In this document: one piece after another, positions 18,288-26,774 of the stretch
Position numbering within the stretch: the first letter of the stretch is position 1
Layout: every line of letters begins with the position of its first letter
Source of the DNA: Nocardia crassostreae
GTDB lineage: Bacteria; Actinomycetota; Actinomycetes; Mycobacteriales; Mycobacteriaceae
NCBI RefSeq assembly: GCF_001613405.1
Contig: NZ_BDCH01000017.1
Span: 186,001 to 250,000 of the forward strand
DNA length: 64,000 nucleotides
Reading direction: 5' to 3'
The notes under the pieces: model-generated
What the model was told of the DNA's origin: nothing
Seen by the model: the letters and a program-made list of their open reading frames with translations, nothing else
Database searches by the model: none
Position numbers and translations under genes: made by a program

Positions 18288-19466
18288 TCAGCGGACACCG
18301 GACCACGCCTCGATCTCGGTGTCGGACAACGGATATGACACGCATGCGTGCACGTGGTTCGTGGCTCGATCCGACATGCGCAGTTTCGTCTGGGCGGCTC
18401 CGATCACGTCGCCGTCGACGACCCGGACCCGGCACAGTCCGCATTCGCCCGAGCGGCAGCCGGTCGGGGTTCGAATCCCTTCGTCCTCCAGTGCGTCCAA
18501 CAGCGCTCGCCCGCACCGGGTTTCGAAGGTTCGACCGGCGACGGTCAGCAGCACCGGCGCGTCGGGATCCGCGTAGGCGGGCCAGTTGGGGTCCCGTTCC
18601 GGATGCGGCGGCGCGCCATTGGCCTCCGTCCGGATCCGGCGGGCAGGCTGTCCGAGCGCCCGCAACTGACCGATGGCGAAGTCCTGGAACGCGGTCGGCC
18701 CGCAGACGTAGCACATCCGTGCGCGCAGCGCCCCGACTACCGATTCGATGGTCGCACCGTCGAGGAATCCGGTGCGGCCGGACCAGCCCGCGTCCGGTTC
18801 GCTGAGGACGTAGTCGACCCGGATGCCGGGGTGCGCGGCGGTGATCGCATCCAATTCCGCCCGGAACAGGATGTCCTCGGCCGTCCGGGCTCCGTAGATC
18901 AGATGGAACCGGCGATCCAGGCCGCGATCGACGATCTCACGGATCATGCTCATCGCCGGGGTCACTCCGGAACCACCGGCCAGGAATACGACGTCCTCAC
19001 CGTGGAACAGGGGGTTGTGGAAGAAGCTGCCCATCGGCCCGGTGATGGCCAATTGGTCACCTGCACCGGCGATTTCGAGCAGATGCCCGCTGACCCGGCC
19101 GCCCGCCACCGCCGCCACCGTGATGTCGTAACCATCCAAAGCCACCGGGCTGGACGAGATGGCGTACGGCCGGGTCGTTCCGGCGACATCCACGCCGATG
19201 TACTGCCCGGCCATGAAGTAGGGCAGCTCCCCGCCGTCGCGGCGGCGCACTCGCAGGGTCCGGCATCGCGGGGTCTCCTCGACCACGCGGTCGACGACCA
19301 CATCGATCGAGGTCGGGCTGTGGCGCTGGATCGCGGCGGCGGTCTCCGACTCGTAGTCGCGGTCGTCGATCTCGCGGTCGGCGAGGTCGGCACGGATCTC
19401 GGCGTGGCCGTCGAACAAGGTGATGATGTCCGAATCCGCCGTCGTCTCCGAAGTTCCTGTTGTCAT
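18288..19466 (-). CDS. Flavoreductase with C-terminal [2Fe-2S] ferredoxin domain
   Basis: The protein has 392 residues, AGGAGA before ATG. After an acidic N-terminal tail of about 45 residues it shows an FNR-type FAD domain (RPYAISSSP), an NAD-binding domain (FLAGGSGVTPAMSMIREI, then YVCGPTAFQ) and a plant-type ferredoxin domain with C-x4-C-x2-C (TGCRSGECGLC) and a later Cys (HVHACVSYP). Such reductases pass electrons from NAD(P)H to oxygenases or desaturases. In this set possible partners are the phytoene-desaturase-like enzyme, the flavin oxidoreductase or the flavodoxin. Confidence 0.85.
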   Translation of the reverse strand: MTTGTSETTADSDIITLFDGHAEIRADLADREIDDRDYESETAAAIQRHSPTSIDVVVDRVVEETPRCRTLRVRRRDGGELPYFMAGQYIGVDVAGTTRPYAISSSPVALDGYDITVAAVAGGRVSGHLLEIAGAGDQLAITGPMGSFFHNPLFHGEDVVFLAGGSGVTPAMSMIREIVDRGLDRRFHLIYGARTAEDILFRAELDAITAAHPGIRVDYVLSEPDAGWSGRTGFLDGATIESVVGALRARMCYVCGPTAFQDFAIGQLRALGQPARRIRTEANGAPPHPERDPNWPAYADPDAPVLLTVAGRTFETRCGRALLDALEDEGIRTPTGCRSGECGLCRVRVVDGDVIGAAQTKLRMSDRATNHVHACVSYPLSDTEIEAWSGVR

Positions 19467-20149
19467 CGTTTCTCCTACAGTGCGCTGAGCAGCTTCAGAG
19501 CGACCCGCTCACCGGCTTCGAGGGTGTATTGGAATCCGCCGTTGCCGGACCAGGCGCCAGCGAGATGCAGTCCGGGGACCTGGCTCTCGCGGTCCAGGCC
19601 GCGCAGCTGCCAGATGTCGGTGGTGTCCTTTTCGTAGCCGTAGATCGCGCCGCCCGGGGTGCCCAGGTACCGCATGACCGTCAGCGGGCTGGCGACCTCG
19701 GCTTCCTCGATGACGTCGCGGATTCCGGGTGTCGCCTGTTCGGCCAGGCGCAGCATGCTGTCGGCGTAGGCGTACTTGGCCGCCGCGTAGTCGCGGGGTG
19801 CGAGCCGTTCCCAGGCGGCGCCGTATTGCAGGGTGACGATGGCGAGATGGCTCGCCCCCGCCGGGGCGAATCCGATCGGATCGACGTCGAAGCACGACAC
19901 GCACACACTGCGGGCTGGACTCAGCGACCGGGTGCCCTCGAAGAGGTAGTCGTCGTCGGATCCGGCATTGACCAGGGTTGTGCCGCTGGTGATTCCGAGT
20001 TCGGCCGGAGTCGCGGCCAGACCCAGATGAATCACCACCGCCGACACGCCCACGCGGCGCAGGCCGAGGTCGGCGCGCACCGACACGGGAACGTCTCCGG
20101 GGGCGAGCATGCGGTAGGTGATGGGAGCCGAGGCGTTCGAAACCACCTG

Positions 20150-20191
20150 CGGTGCGGTCACTTCGGTGCGGTCACTTCGGTGCGGTCACTT
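20150..20191. repeat. Three-copy 14-bp tandem repeat inside a coding gene
   Basis: The unit CGGTGCGGTCACTT occurs three times exactly, followed by a partial CGGTGC. Unit length is not a multiple of three, and only a single copy keeps the host gene's frame. Confidence 0.95.
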
Positions 20192-20770
20192 CGGTGCCGT
20201 CCGCCAGCACGACGCCGCGCACGACACCGCGTTCGGTGCGTATCCGATCCACTCGGGTGTTGAACCGCACCTCGCCTCCGGCGGCGCGGAACGACTCGAG
20301 CACCGCCGACGACATGGCCTGCGAACCGCCGCGCACATGCCACGGCTTGAGCTCCAGGTAGCCGTACAGCATCATCGCCATCTCCTGGAACGGCAGCCGC
20401 GACGGCGGCATCCCGAGGTACACCCAGTAGGAGCCGAGCACCGATTTGATGCCCTCGTCCTGGAAATGGTCGTCCAGCACGTCCCGGAGCGGGCGCAGCG
20501 CGTTCTCGAACAGGGTGGGGCCGAGCTTGTCCAGCGCCAGCAGACCGCGGCTGGCGACCATGTTCCACATGGCCACCCCCTTGACCAGGGCGAAGAAGCG
20601 CTCGATCCGTTCGCGGTTCCCAGGGAACGCCGCCTCGAGGGCCTCCGTGGCGCCCTGCCAGTCCGGGGGCAGCCGCACGTCGTACACGCCGGGCACCACG
20701 ACGCGGCACAGGTCGGACTGTTGCACCAGTTCCAGCCGATCGAGAGCCCCGACCCGGCGGAACAGCTCGC

Positions 20771-20872
20771 GCAGCGCCACCGACCGGTGCTGCCCCTCGG
20801 CCGCGACTCCGGACAGCTGGTGCAGCGCCACCGACCGGTGCTGCCCCTCGGCCGCGACTCCGGACAGCTGGT
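20771..20872. repeat. Perfect 51-bp tandem duplication, in frame
   Basis: Two exact 51-base copies (20771-20821 and 20822-20872) are followed by an 11-base partial third. They encode the 17-residue unit ALHQLSGVAAEGQHRSV twice. They lie in the same gene as the 14-bp repeat. Confidence 0.95.
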
Positions 20873-21055
20873 GCAGCGCCACCTCGAACTCGAATCGACC
20901 GCGCCGGAAGGAGGTTCCGGCGGCGCCTGGCACATTGTGCCGTTCGAGCAGCAGCGTTCGTAATCCATTGCGCTGCAAGGTCGCCGCGGCGGTCAGCCCC
21001 GCGTTTCCGGCGCCGATGACAATGGCGTCGTAATCGGTCACGCCACCCTTCTTTC

Positions 21056-21460
21056 CTACTGGTAGTAGACGAGATCGGTCGTGCGGACCAGTTCCGCCGC
21101 CGACGCGTCGTCGAGCTCGTCGACGCAGCCGCGCAGGAAATCGGCGCGGCCGCTTCGGCGGTCGTCGTCGGGCAGCGCGTCGATCAGTTCGGCCAGCGAA
21201 CAGTCGGTGACGTAGCCGACGCCCAGCCGATGGCTGTCCGCGAGGACGGTCGCCGGGTTCGTGTACCGCGGCAGCACCGAATCGGCCGCCTGGTATCCGC
21301 CCTGGTCCAATACGATCTGCTGGAGTGCGAGTCGCCGGAACAGCACGGTGACCGGCCCCATGCGCTGGTGCATCACCAGCGCGTCGAACAGACCCTTACC
21401 TGCGTGGTCGAGCAGCCCCCGGTCCATGCGGGTCACGATGACGAGTTGACGTTTCTTCAT
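21056..21460 (-). CDS. Small DsrE/F-like protein (third of three)
   Basis: The product has 134 residues; its ATG overlaps the previous stop in ATGA. The pattern is an N-terminal beta strand KRQLVIVTRMD, an alpha-helix, VTVLFRRLALQQIV, then GVGYVTDCSLAELIDALP and a terminal TTDLVYYQ strand. This alternation, with a Cys in the second half and a final hydrophobic strand, resembles DsrE/DsrF/TusC sulfur-relay subunits, but identity is weak by eye. Cys occur in YVTDCS and LRGCVD. Tight coupling with the next two small genes suggests one complex. Confidence 0.5.
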   Translation of the reverse strand: MKKRQLVIVTRMDRGLLDHAGKGLFDALVMHQRMGPVTVLFRRLALQQIVLDQGGYQAADSVLPRYTNPATVLADSHRLGVGYVTDCSLAELIDALPDDDRRSGRADFLRGCVDELDDASAAELVRTTDLVYYQ

Positions 21461-21870
21461 ACCCGCCCCACGAAATAGACCTTGTCCGCGGCGTCGAGAT
21501 AGCGGGCGTAGTGCGACAGGTAGCCGGTGCGGAAGAGCTCCCGATCCACCGAATATCCGCATTCCCCACTGCATTCGGCGCAGCCGACAATGGTGAGCTC
21601 GGCGCCGAATTCCGCGCGCATCGCCGCGAGGATGCCCTTCATCGTCGGGGGGCGGCTCTTGTCCAGGCACAGCAGCGCCGAGGTCTCGGTGCCCGCGCCC
21701 TCATTGCAGGTGACGGTGGCCAAACCACACATCCACAGCGTCACCGAGGCACCCCGGCACAGCATGGCGGAGACGGTCTCCACCACCAGGGAGAACAAAT
21801 TCGTCTGGTACGGAGGGTATTCGGAGACGATGAGCACCGAGGTCCGCTCCTGGAGGTCAGTGCCAGACAC
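21457..21870 (-). CDS. Cys-rich DsrE-like protein (second of three)
   Basis: The protein has 137 residues with seven Cys (38, 48, 55, 68, 97, 100, 104). The last three form C-x2-C-x3-C in IVGCAECSGECGY, in the region where DsrE/TusD proteins carry their persulfide Cys. The start SVLIVSEYPPYQTNLFSLVVE and end LDAADKVYFVGRV fit the DsrE-like alpha/beta fold. It overlaps the upstream small gene by 14 bases and the downstream one by 4. Roles could be sulfur transfer or metal/Fe-S binding; the family match is by pattern only. Confidence 0.5.
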   Translation of the reverse strand: MSGTDLQERTSVLIVSEYPPYQTNLFSLVVETVSAMLCRGASVTLWMCGLATVTCNEGAGTETSALLCLDKSRPPTMKGILAAMRAEFGAELTIVGCAECSGECGYSVDRELFRTGYLSHYARYLDAADKVYFVGRV

Positions 21871-22204
21871 TCCGGGACCCCCCGTCGAGCAGCTCGGCGG
21901 CCAGGTCGTCGACGCTCATGGTGGCGATACCGTCCTCGCCGATCCAGTTCGCCGCCTCCACCGTGTCGGCTTCGCTGCGCACCACCACCCGGAACGCGCC
22001 CGGGTGCTTGTCCAGGATGTCGTGGTAGCGCTGCCGCACCTCGGGCGCGGAGAGCTGGGTCAGGGCTCGATTGGTGAAGACCACCGCCAGTTCGAGATCG
22101 GAGGTTTCGGCGACCCGGGACCACCAGGCGATCTCACGCTGGGAAACGGTCAGGTCCTCGGTCCCGGTTTCGACGAAGGTGATGGCGTTCGCTGTTTCGG
22201 TCAT
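21857..22204 (-). CDS. Small DsrH/TusB-like or unknown protein (first of three)
   Basis: The product has 115 residues and no Cys. The ATG at 22204 is chosen because the longer in-frame reading runs back into the isomerase gene in another frame; it starts 10 bases after the isomerase stop. The final segment GIATMSVDDLAAELLDGGSRSVWH recalls the ending of DsrH/TusB subunits, which lack a catalytic Cys in some lineages. The likeness is faint. Position beside two DsrE/F-like genes is the main argument for a three-part complex. Confidence 0.45.
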   Translation of the reverse strand: MTETANAITFVETGTEDLTVSQREIAWWSRVAETSDLELAVVFTNRALTQLSAPEVRQRYHDILDKHPGAFRVVVRSEADTVEAANWIGEDGIATMSVDDLAAELLDGGSRSVWH

Positions 22205-22214
22205 GATTCCTCGC

Positions 22215-22934
22215 TCAGCCACAGCCACCGGCGCTGTCGGTGTCGTAGCCGCCGACGGCGGCGCGCCCCCCGTCCGGCACCCCGGCCAGCGGGTCGGTCC
22301 GGTCGCGCTCCTTTTCCTGCCAGGCGTCCAGGGCCTCCAGGAAGTCCGGCACTCGGTCCAGGCCCCAGAACCGATGCGGCCCGATCTTGAAGTACGGCAT
22401 CCCGAACACATCGTCGAAATAGGCGGCCTCCATGGCATCGATCCCCTCGGCGCGCAACTGCGGATCCTCCGGCGCGGCCACGAGCGCCGCACCGTCCAGG
22501 CCCGCGTCGGTGGCGATCCGGCGCAGCGTGTCCGGATCGCAGATATCGGCCCCCTGACCCCAGCGCGCCTCGATCAGCGCCCAGTACAGGCGGTGCTGAT
22601 CGCCGGTCCGGCGGGCGGCCAGCCAGGCGTGATGCGGCAGCACCCACCAGGGATCGCGGTCGATCGGCCAGCGCATGGTCAGATCCAGCTGCGCCGCAAG
22701 GCGTTTGGTGTCCTGCACGATGTACAGGTGCTTGGCCTTGCTCATCTCGACATAGAGCGGCTCGACCCCGCGGTCGTCGAGCGCCGCCTTGGCGGGCTCG
22801 TCCACCCGGAACACCGGAATCATGTCCACGATGTCGAAGACCTCGGGGCGACGACGGCGCAGCACCTCGGTGGCCATCCAGCTGTACGGACTCTGGAACG
22901 AGAAGTAGAACTTCGGATTGCGGCGGCGGCTCAT
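22215..22934 (-). CDS. DsbA-fold 2-hydroxychromene-2-carboxylate isomerase-like protein
   Basis: The protein has 239 residues, ATG overlapping the thioesterase stop (ATGA). The start KFYFSFQSPYSWMATE matches the F-[YF]-F-[DS]-x-x-SPYS signature of HCCA isomerases/kappa-class glutathione transferases, where the Ser replaces DsbA's first Cys. A late DDVFGMPYFKIGPHRFWGLDR segment is also family-typical. Known members catalyse cis-trans or ring-opening isomerisations on thiol cofactors. In a polyene locus a double-bond isomerase role is attractive. The end (YDTDSAGGCG) carries one Cys. Confidence 0.75.
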   Translation of the reverse strand: MSRRRNPKFYFSFQSPYSWMATEVLRRRRPEVFDIVDMIPVFRVDEPAKAALDDRGVEPLYVEMSKAKHLYIVQDTKRLAAQLDLTMRWPIDRDPWWVLPHHAWLAARRTGDQHRLYWALIEARWGQGADICDPDTLRRIATDAGLDGAALVAAPEDPQLRAEGIDAMEAAYFDDVFGMPYFKIGPHRFWGLDRVPDFLEALDAWQEKERDRTDPLAGVPDGGRAAVGGYDTDSAGGCG

Positions 22935-23881
22935 GCGAGTGCTCCGATCGTGCCGTTCAGCAGGGCCCGCTGCACCTCGTCGTCGAGGGGAACCATCTGC
23001 TGGAACCTCTCCGGGCCGCGGGCGAGCGCCCAGCCGTGCAGGATGTCGAGGGTCGCGACCTTGACCAGTTGGTCGCCGCGCCGGACCCAGCAGGACAGGG
23101 TGGAGTCGTAGGCGATGTCCCGCACGATGTCGTGCACGACATAGGAGATGTAGAGGGTCTCCCCCATGAACGCGTCGGCGTGCATCCGCACCCGCGCCCG
23201 GGACACCACCGGGATCCAATCCCGTTCGGCCAGCAGGTCGGTGATGCCCAGGCCGACGTGGGCGAGGAAACGGTCGGTGCCCTCCTCAAGGATCCGCACG
23301 TAGGCGTTGCTCTGCATGCGGGTGTACCAGTGGCAGAAGTAGTAGGGGATCTTCAGCTCCCACAGGAAACCGTTCTCCGGGGCCAGGGTCGCCACCGGGT
23401 CCGCGGGCATGGGGATGGTCTCGGGAGCGTCGTCGTTGATCGACGCCACCTCGGGAACGACGATCCGCGCGAGGTCCTCCGGCACCGGTTCGATTGCGGT
23501 CCCGTCCGGTTCGGTGACCAGTACGGCGCGCACCTTGCTGCCCGCCACCTGCACCCGCCCGGTCGGCCTGATCGCGTCCAATCGGATCTTCGCGGTGATC
23601 CCGGGTCCGCGCCGGGGCTCGACGGCCTCGACGACGGCCTCGATCCGGTCGTCCAGGGTCATGGTGTTCGTCAGCCTGGTCGAGATCTCGACCAGTTCGA
23701 GCCCGACCCCATGGTTGGCATACAGGTGTTCCGGGCCGAATCCCTTGTCGCGGAGGTGATGTAGCAGCGCATCCTCGACGAGGAACATGAAATTCTTGAA
23801 GCCGATGTATTTGCCGATATTGGCGCCGTTGAAACGGGGACCACCGACGTAGCTGGTGGTGGTGCCGATCAGTCCGGTCAT
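22931..23881 (-). CDS. Double-hotdog acyl thioesterase-like protein
   Basis: The product has 316 residues with two 4HBT-like halves. The first spans roughly residues 30-125 (FKNFMFLVEDALLHHL, STRLTNTMTLDDRIEAVVEA); the second roughly 165-290 (CHWYTRMQSNAYVRILEEGTDRFL, then SRARVRMHADAFMGETLYISYVVHDI). The second half keeps the N-x-x-Y-x-R-x-x-E helix of acyl-CoA/ACP thioesterases. It could release the finished acyl chain from the ACP. It sits between the isomerase and the alpha/beta hydrolase with 4- and 8-base spacing. Confidence 0.7.
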   Translation of the reverse strand: MTGLIGTTTSYVGGPRFNGANIGKYIGFKNFMFLVEDALLHHLRDKGFGPEHLYANHGVGLELVEISTRLTNTMTLDDRIEAVVEAVEPRRGPGITAKIRLDAIRPTGRVQVAGSKVRAVLVTEPDGTAIEPVPEDLARIVVPEVASINDDAPETIPMPADPVATLAPENGFLWELKIPYYFCHWYTRMQSNAYVRILEEGTDRFLAHVGLGITDLLAERDWIPVVSRARVRMHADAFMGETLYISYVVHDIVRDIAYDSTLSCWVRRGDQLVKVATLDILHGWALARGPERFQQMVPLDDEVQRALLNGTIGALA

Positions 23882-23889
23882 GAATTCTC

Positions 23890-24717
23890 CTAGGAGCGGA
23901 TCTCGGGCAGGTGGGCGGACAGGAACTCCGACACCTGCTCGTGGACTTGGTCGGTGTGCTCGACGTGGCTGAAGTGGCTCAGACCGGCACGCCGCACGAG
24001 GTGGACATTCCCGATGTCGGCGACGAGCTGCTCGGCGCGCCCGCCGTCGAGCCCTTCGTCCTCGGCGACGGACAGCACGAAGATGGGAATCGTGTTGTTC
24101 CGCAGGTCATTTCCAGCGGTGGACAGGAAGATGTCGGCCAGCCCGAACAATCCCGGCGGGCCCATTCGGTCGAGGAACTTCCGCACCATCAGGTCCAGCA
24201 CGTCGGGCTCCACCGAATCCAGCCGGGCGCCGAGCAGGCTGCGCATGGAACTTCTTGCGGCGTAGTTGATTTCGTCGATGGCGTGCTCGAAGGTGCGCAG
24301 CGGATCTGTGAGTGGTGCGGCGCGATAGAAGGGTGACAGCAGGACCACCGCGTCCACCCCGCTGTGGGCGCTCGCTGCCAGCCAGCGCAGCACCGCGACC
24401 GCCCCGAGCGAGTGCGCGACCAGCACCGACACCCGGCCGGGAACGAGGCCGATCGCGGTGTCGATCAGCCCGGCGGCGGTGGTCCGATCGCCCCAGCGGT
24501 AGTCGCTACCGGCGTGCCACGGCAATTCCGGTGCGTAACAGCGGAACCGGTCCGCCATCCGGTCCGCGAACGGCTGCCAGGTGCGCCAGCTGTCCTCGAT
24601 ACCGTGCAGCAGCAGCATCGCGGGCTTCTCGGCCGGACCGAACAGCTGCAAGCCGCCGGATCCGATCTCGGAGCGGGCCACCGGCCCACAGACCGGTCGC
24701 GATTCCAGCGTGGTCAT
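23890..24717 (-). CDS. Alpha/beta hydrolase
   Basis: The protein has 275 residues; the ATG at 24717 overlaps the KS-fusion stop by 4 bases. The longer frame upstream is antisense noise. Features: oxyanion HGIEDSWRTW, nucleophile elbow AHSLGA (Ser), acid region near SVAEDEGLDG, and His in LSHFSHVEHTD. It may be a type II-style thioesterase or product hydrolase for the cluster. Confidence 0.8.
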   Translation of the reverse strand: MTTLESRPVCGPVARSEIGSGGLQLFGPAEKPAMLLLHGIEDSWRTWQPFADRMADRFRCYAPELPWHAGSDYRWGDRTTAAGLIDTAIGLVPGRVSVLVAHSLGAVAVLRWLAASAHSGVDAVVLLSPFYRAAPLTDPLRTFEHAIDEINYAARSSMRSLLGARLDSVEPDVLDLMVRKFLDRMGPPGLFGLADIFLSTAGNDLRNNTIPIFVLSVAEDEGLDGGRAEQLVADIGNVHLVRRAGLSHFSHVEHTDQVHEQVSEFLSAHLPEIRS

Positions 24718-26774
24718 GTCCGGACCCGCCGATTCTCCAGCCGCAGCCAGCCGTAGCCGTCCTGCGGGTCTCCATCCGTAATCACGGCTCCCACAATGCC
24801 TTCGGTGGCGAGTAGATGCGCCGCGATCGCGGTTTGCAGCACACCGAGCGCACCGTAGGCATCGCCGAGCCGCTCGGTGAGATCGATGCGCCGCTTCGCC
24901 CCGAGGCCCAGACCTGCCGGGACCATGCGCAATTCGTCGTCGCCAGCGGGAATGGCGTCGACAGCGTCGGCGAATCCGTTCGCGCCGACCTCGATTCCGG
25001 TGCCCCCACCTGGTCCGAGTACGACGCAGGCCGCGGCGGCCCGCAGCCGAGCCGAGTCGGCGCCGCCCGGGCGGGTGCTCAGCAGCGCCGCGGCGGTCTC
25101 GTCGGCGGGTTCGACGCCGACGACGACCACCCGATCCGCCCGGTCGGCCGCGATCAGCGATGCCCCGATCCGCATCGCGTCCACACCGGAGGTGGCTCCG
25201 TTGCAGATCATCAGATTCGGCCCGGTGAACCCGTAGCGCAGTGCGATGGCCTCGGCGATCACATTGCTGGAGGCGTTCGGCAGTTCCAGTGGACTCACCG
25301 CCCGGTAGGACTCCTCGGCTACCCGCTGCACGATGCCGGTCACGGTGTCGACATTGCCGAGATTCGAACTCACCACCACCGCGGTCCGGTCGGCGCACGG
25401 TAAGGGCAGCTCGGGGCGTCGCCCATCCGGCAGGCCGAGCGCCCGCTGGACCGCGCACAGCGCGAGCAGGGTCGCCGGTTCGAGATACAGCAGGCCCTTG
25501 CGGCCCAGCACGGTTTTCGCCTCGGCCGCCGCCACCATTGCGGCGGCCTCGGCCGCGCCGCACACGTCCTCGGTGCTCGCCCCGGGCACGTGCACGCTGT
25601 ATCCGCTGACAGCCACCGGCCGCGACGCGACGGCCGACCCGGCACCGGTGTCCGGGCCGCGCCCGATCACGGCCACCGCATTGACCCCGCCGAATTCGAA
25701 TCCGTTGATCTGGGCAAGGGATATATCGGCCGCCTGTGCCGCACCGGTCACCAGTGACAGGTCCGCCGCCTCCGGAATCGGCTCGCGCAGACCGGCAATG
25801 GCCGGAACCCGGCCGTACCGAATGGCCTGCAGGGCGACCACCAGGCTCATCATCGACGCCGCGCCGGAGGTGTGTCCCAGATATCCCTTCACTCCGGCGA
25901 CCAGCGGATGGTCGGCGTCGTCGCCGAAAACCTCACGGTGCGCGGTCGATTCGGTCACATCGTTGAGCACGGTCGCGGTGCCGTGCATGACCACCAGATC
26001 CAGGTCGGCGGGGACGATTCCGGCACGGGTGTGCGCATCCGACATGCTGCGCGCCATTCCGTGCACGTCGGGTGCGGTGGGATGGTGGGCGTCGCAGGAC
26101 AGTCCGACCGATCGCAGCCAGCCCTTCGGATCGGTCACCACATCGCCCGGTTCGAGCACCACCGCGGCGGCGCCCTCACCGAGCAGGGGCCCGGTCCGGT
26201 GCGCATCGAACGGCCGCACCAGGTGGGTGCGTTCGGGCGCGGTCCGGCCGATGGAGGCGAGCATGCTCTCCGTCATCCCATCGCAACCGGCGACCACCGC
26301 CGCGTCCGCCGCACCGGCGGTCAGCAGATCCGCCGCCACCGCGAGCACGTGATTGCCCGCCGAGCAGGCGTTGCAGATGGTCAGCACTTCCGTGACGCCC
26401 GGCAGCGCCCGGCGCACGGCGGCGCCGAAATGCAGCTCGTGAACCTGCATCGGATCCCCGTCGCGCCGCCACCGCTCCACCGACGCCAGTTCACGCAGCC
26501 CGGTGCCGACCACCACGATCACCCGGCGGGCGACCGTGTCCAGACCGGCGTCGGCGGCGGCCGCGGCCACCACTTCCGCCAGCCAGGCACTGGCCCGTCG
26601 CGTTTTCGGGCTGTCCGGGATCTGATGGGCGTACTCGACACCGAGGTTCGCGGCGTCGCCGCGGTCCGGCCACAGCGGCGCGACGCCGAGGACACCGCGC
26701 GTCATCGCGGCGAAGGTCTGTTCGGCGTCCCCCAGGCAGGTTCGGGACGCGTATCCGCTAATCGCCAGTCGCAC
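24714..26774 (-). CDS. Fused ketosynthase: active KS plus inactive KS-like domain
   Basis: The protein has 686 residues from GTG, overlapping the CLF stop by 17 bases. Residues 1-375 form a KS with Cys137 (NACSAG), His264 (MHGTAT) and His301 (YLGHTSGAAS). Residues about 386-686 form a second thiolase-fold domain in which the matching position is Ala527 (ICNGATSG) and the last His region reads RLGDAYGALG, so the catalytic residues are lost. The second half is also shorter than a full KS. This looks like a KS/chain-length-factor pair in one chain. It may handle initiation or a second elongation phase. Confidence 0.85.
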   Translation of the reverse strand: MRLAISGYASRTCLGDAEQTFAAMTRGVLGVAPLWPDRGDAANLGVEYAHQIPDSPKTRRASAWLAEVVAAAAADAGLDTVARRVIVVVGTGLRELASVERWRRDGDPMQVHELHFGAAVRRALPGVTEVLTICNACSAGNHVLAVAADLLTAGAADAAVVAGCDGMTESMLASIGRTAPERTHLVRPFDAHRTGPLLGEGAAAVVLEPGDVVTDPKGWLRSVGLSCDAHHPTAPDVHGMARSMSDAHTRAGIVPADLDLVVMHGTATVLNDVTESTAHREVFGDDADHPLVAGVKGYLGHTSGAASMMSLVVALQAIRYGRVPAIAGLREPIPEAADLSLVTGAAQAADISLAQINGFEFGGVNAVAVIGRGPDTGAGSAVASRPVAVSGYSVHVPGASTEDVCGAAEAAAMVAAAEAKTVLGRKGLLYLEPATLLALCAVQRALGLPDGRRPELPLPCADRTAVVVSSNLGNVDTVTGIVQRVAEESYRAVSPLELPNASSNVIAEAIALRYGFTGPNLMICNGATSGVDAMRIGASLIAADRADRVVVVGVEPADETAAALLSTRPGGADSARLRAAAACVVLGPGGGTGIEVGANGFADAVDAIPAGDDELRMVPAGLGLGAKRRIDLTERLGDAYGALGVLQTAIAAHLLATEGIVGAVITDGDPQDGYGWLRLENRRVRT

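Larger units (their letters stand above)
19475..21041 (-). pseudogene. Phytoene-desaturase-like FAD oxidoreductase, split by tandem-repeat frameshift
   Basis: The N-terminal part (20172-21041) has the AIVIGAGNAGLTAAATLQRNG FAD motif; the C-terminal part (19475-20161) has the closing ...GLHLAGAWSGNGGFQYTLEAG signature of the CrtI/RetSat-like family. A 14-bp unit occurs three times at the join. With one copy the frame reads DGTEVTAPQVVSNA continuously; in the present sequence a TGA arises inside the second copy. Removing the two extra copies (28 bp) would give about 512 residues. A 51-bp in-frame duplication adds 17 residues near residue 55. A GTG in the last copy, 10 bases after the stop, could restart translation. 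The gene is either inactivated, split-expressed, or mis-assembled. Homologues remove hydrogens from polyene lipids. Confidence 0.8.

Noticed and set aside
23890..25563. Long frame extending the alpha/beta hydrolase upstream
   Set aside because: The extra 280 residues read the KS fusion off frame; the ATG at 24717 overlaps the KS stop in the usual ATGA fashion.
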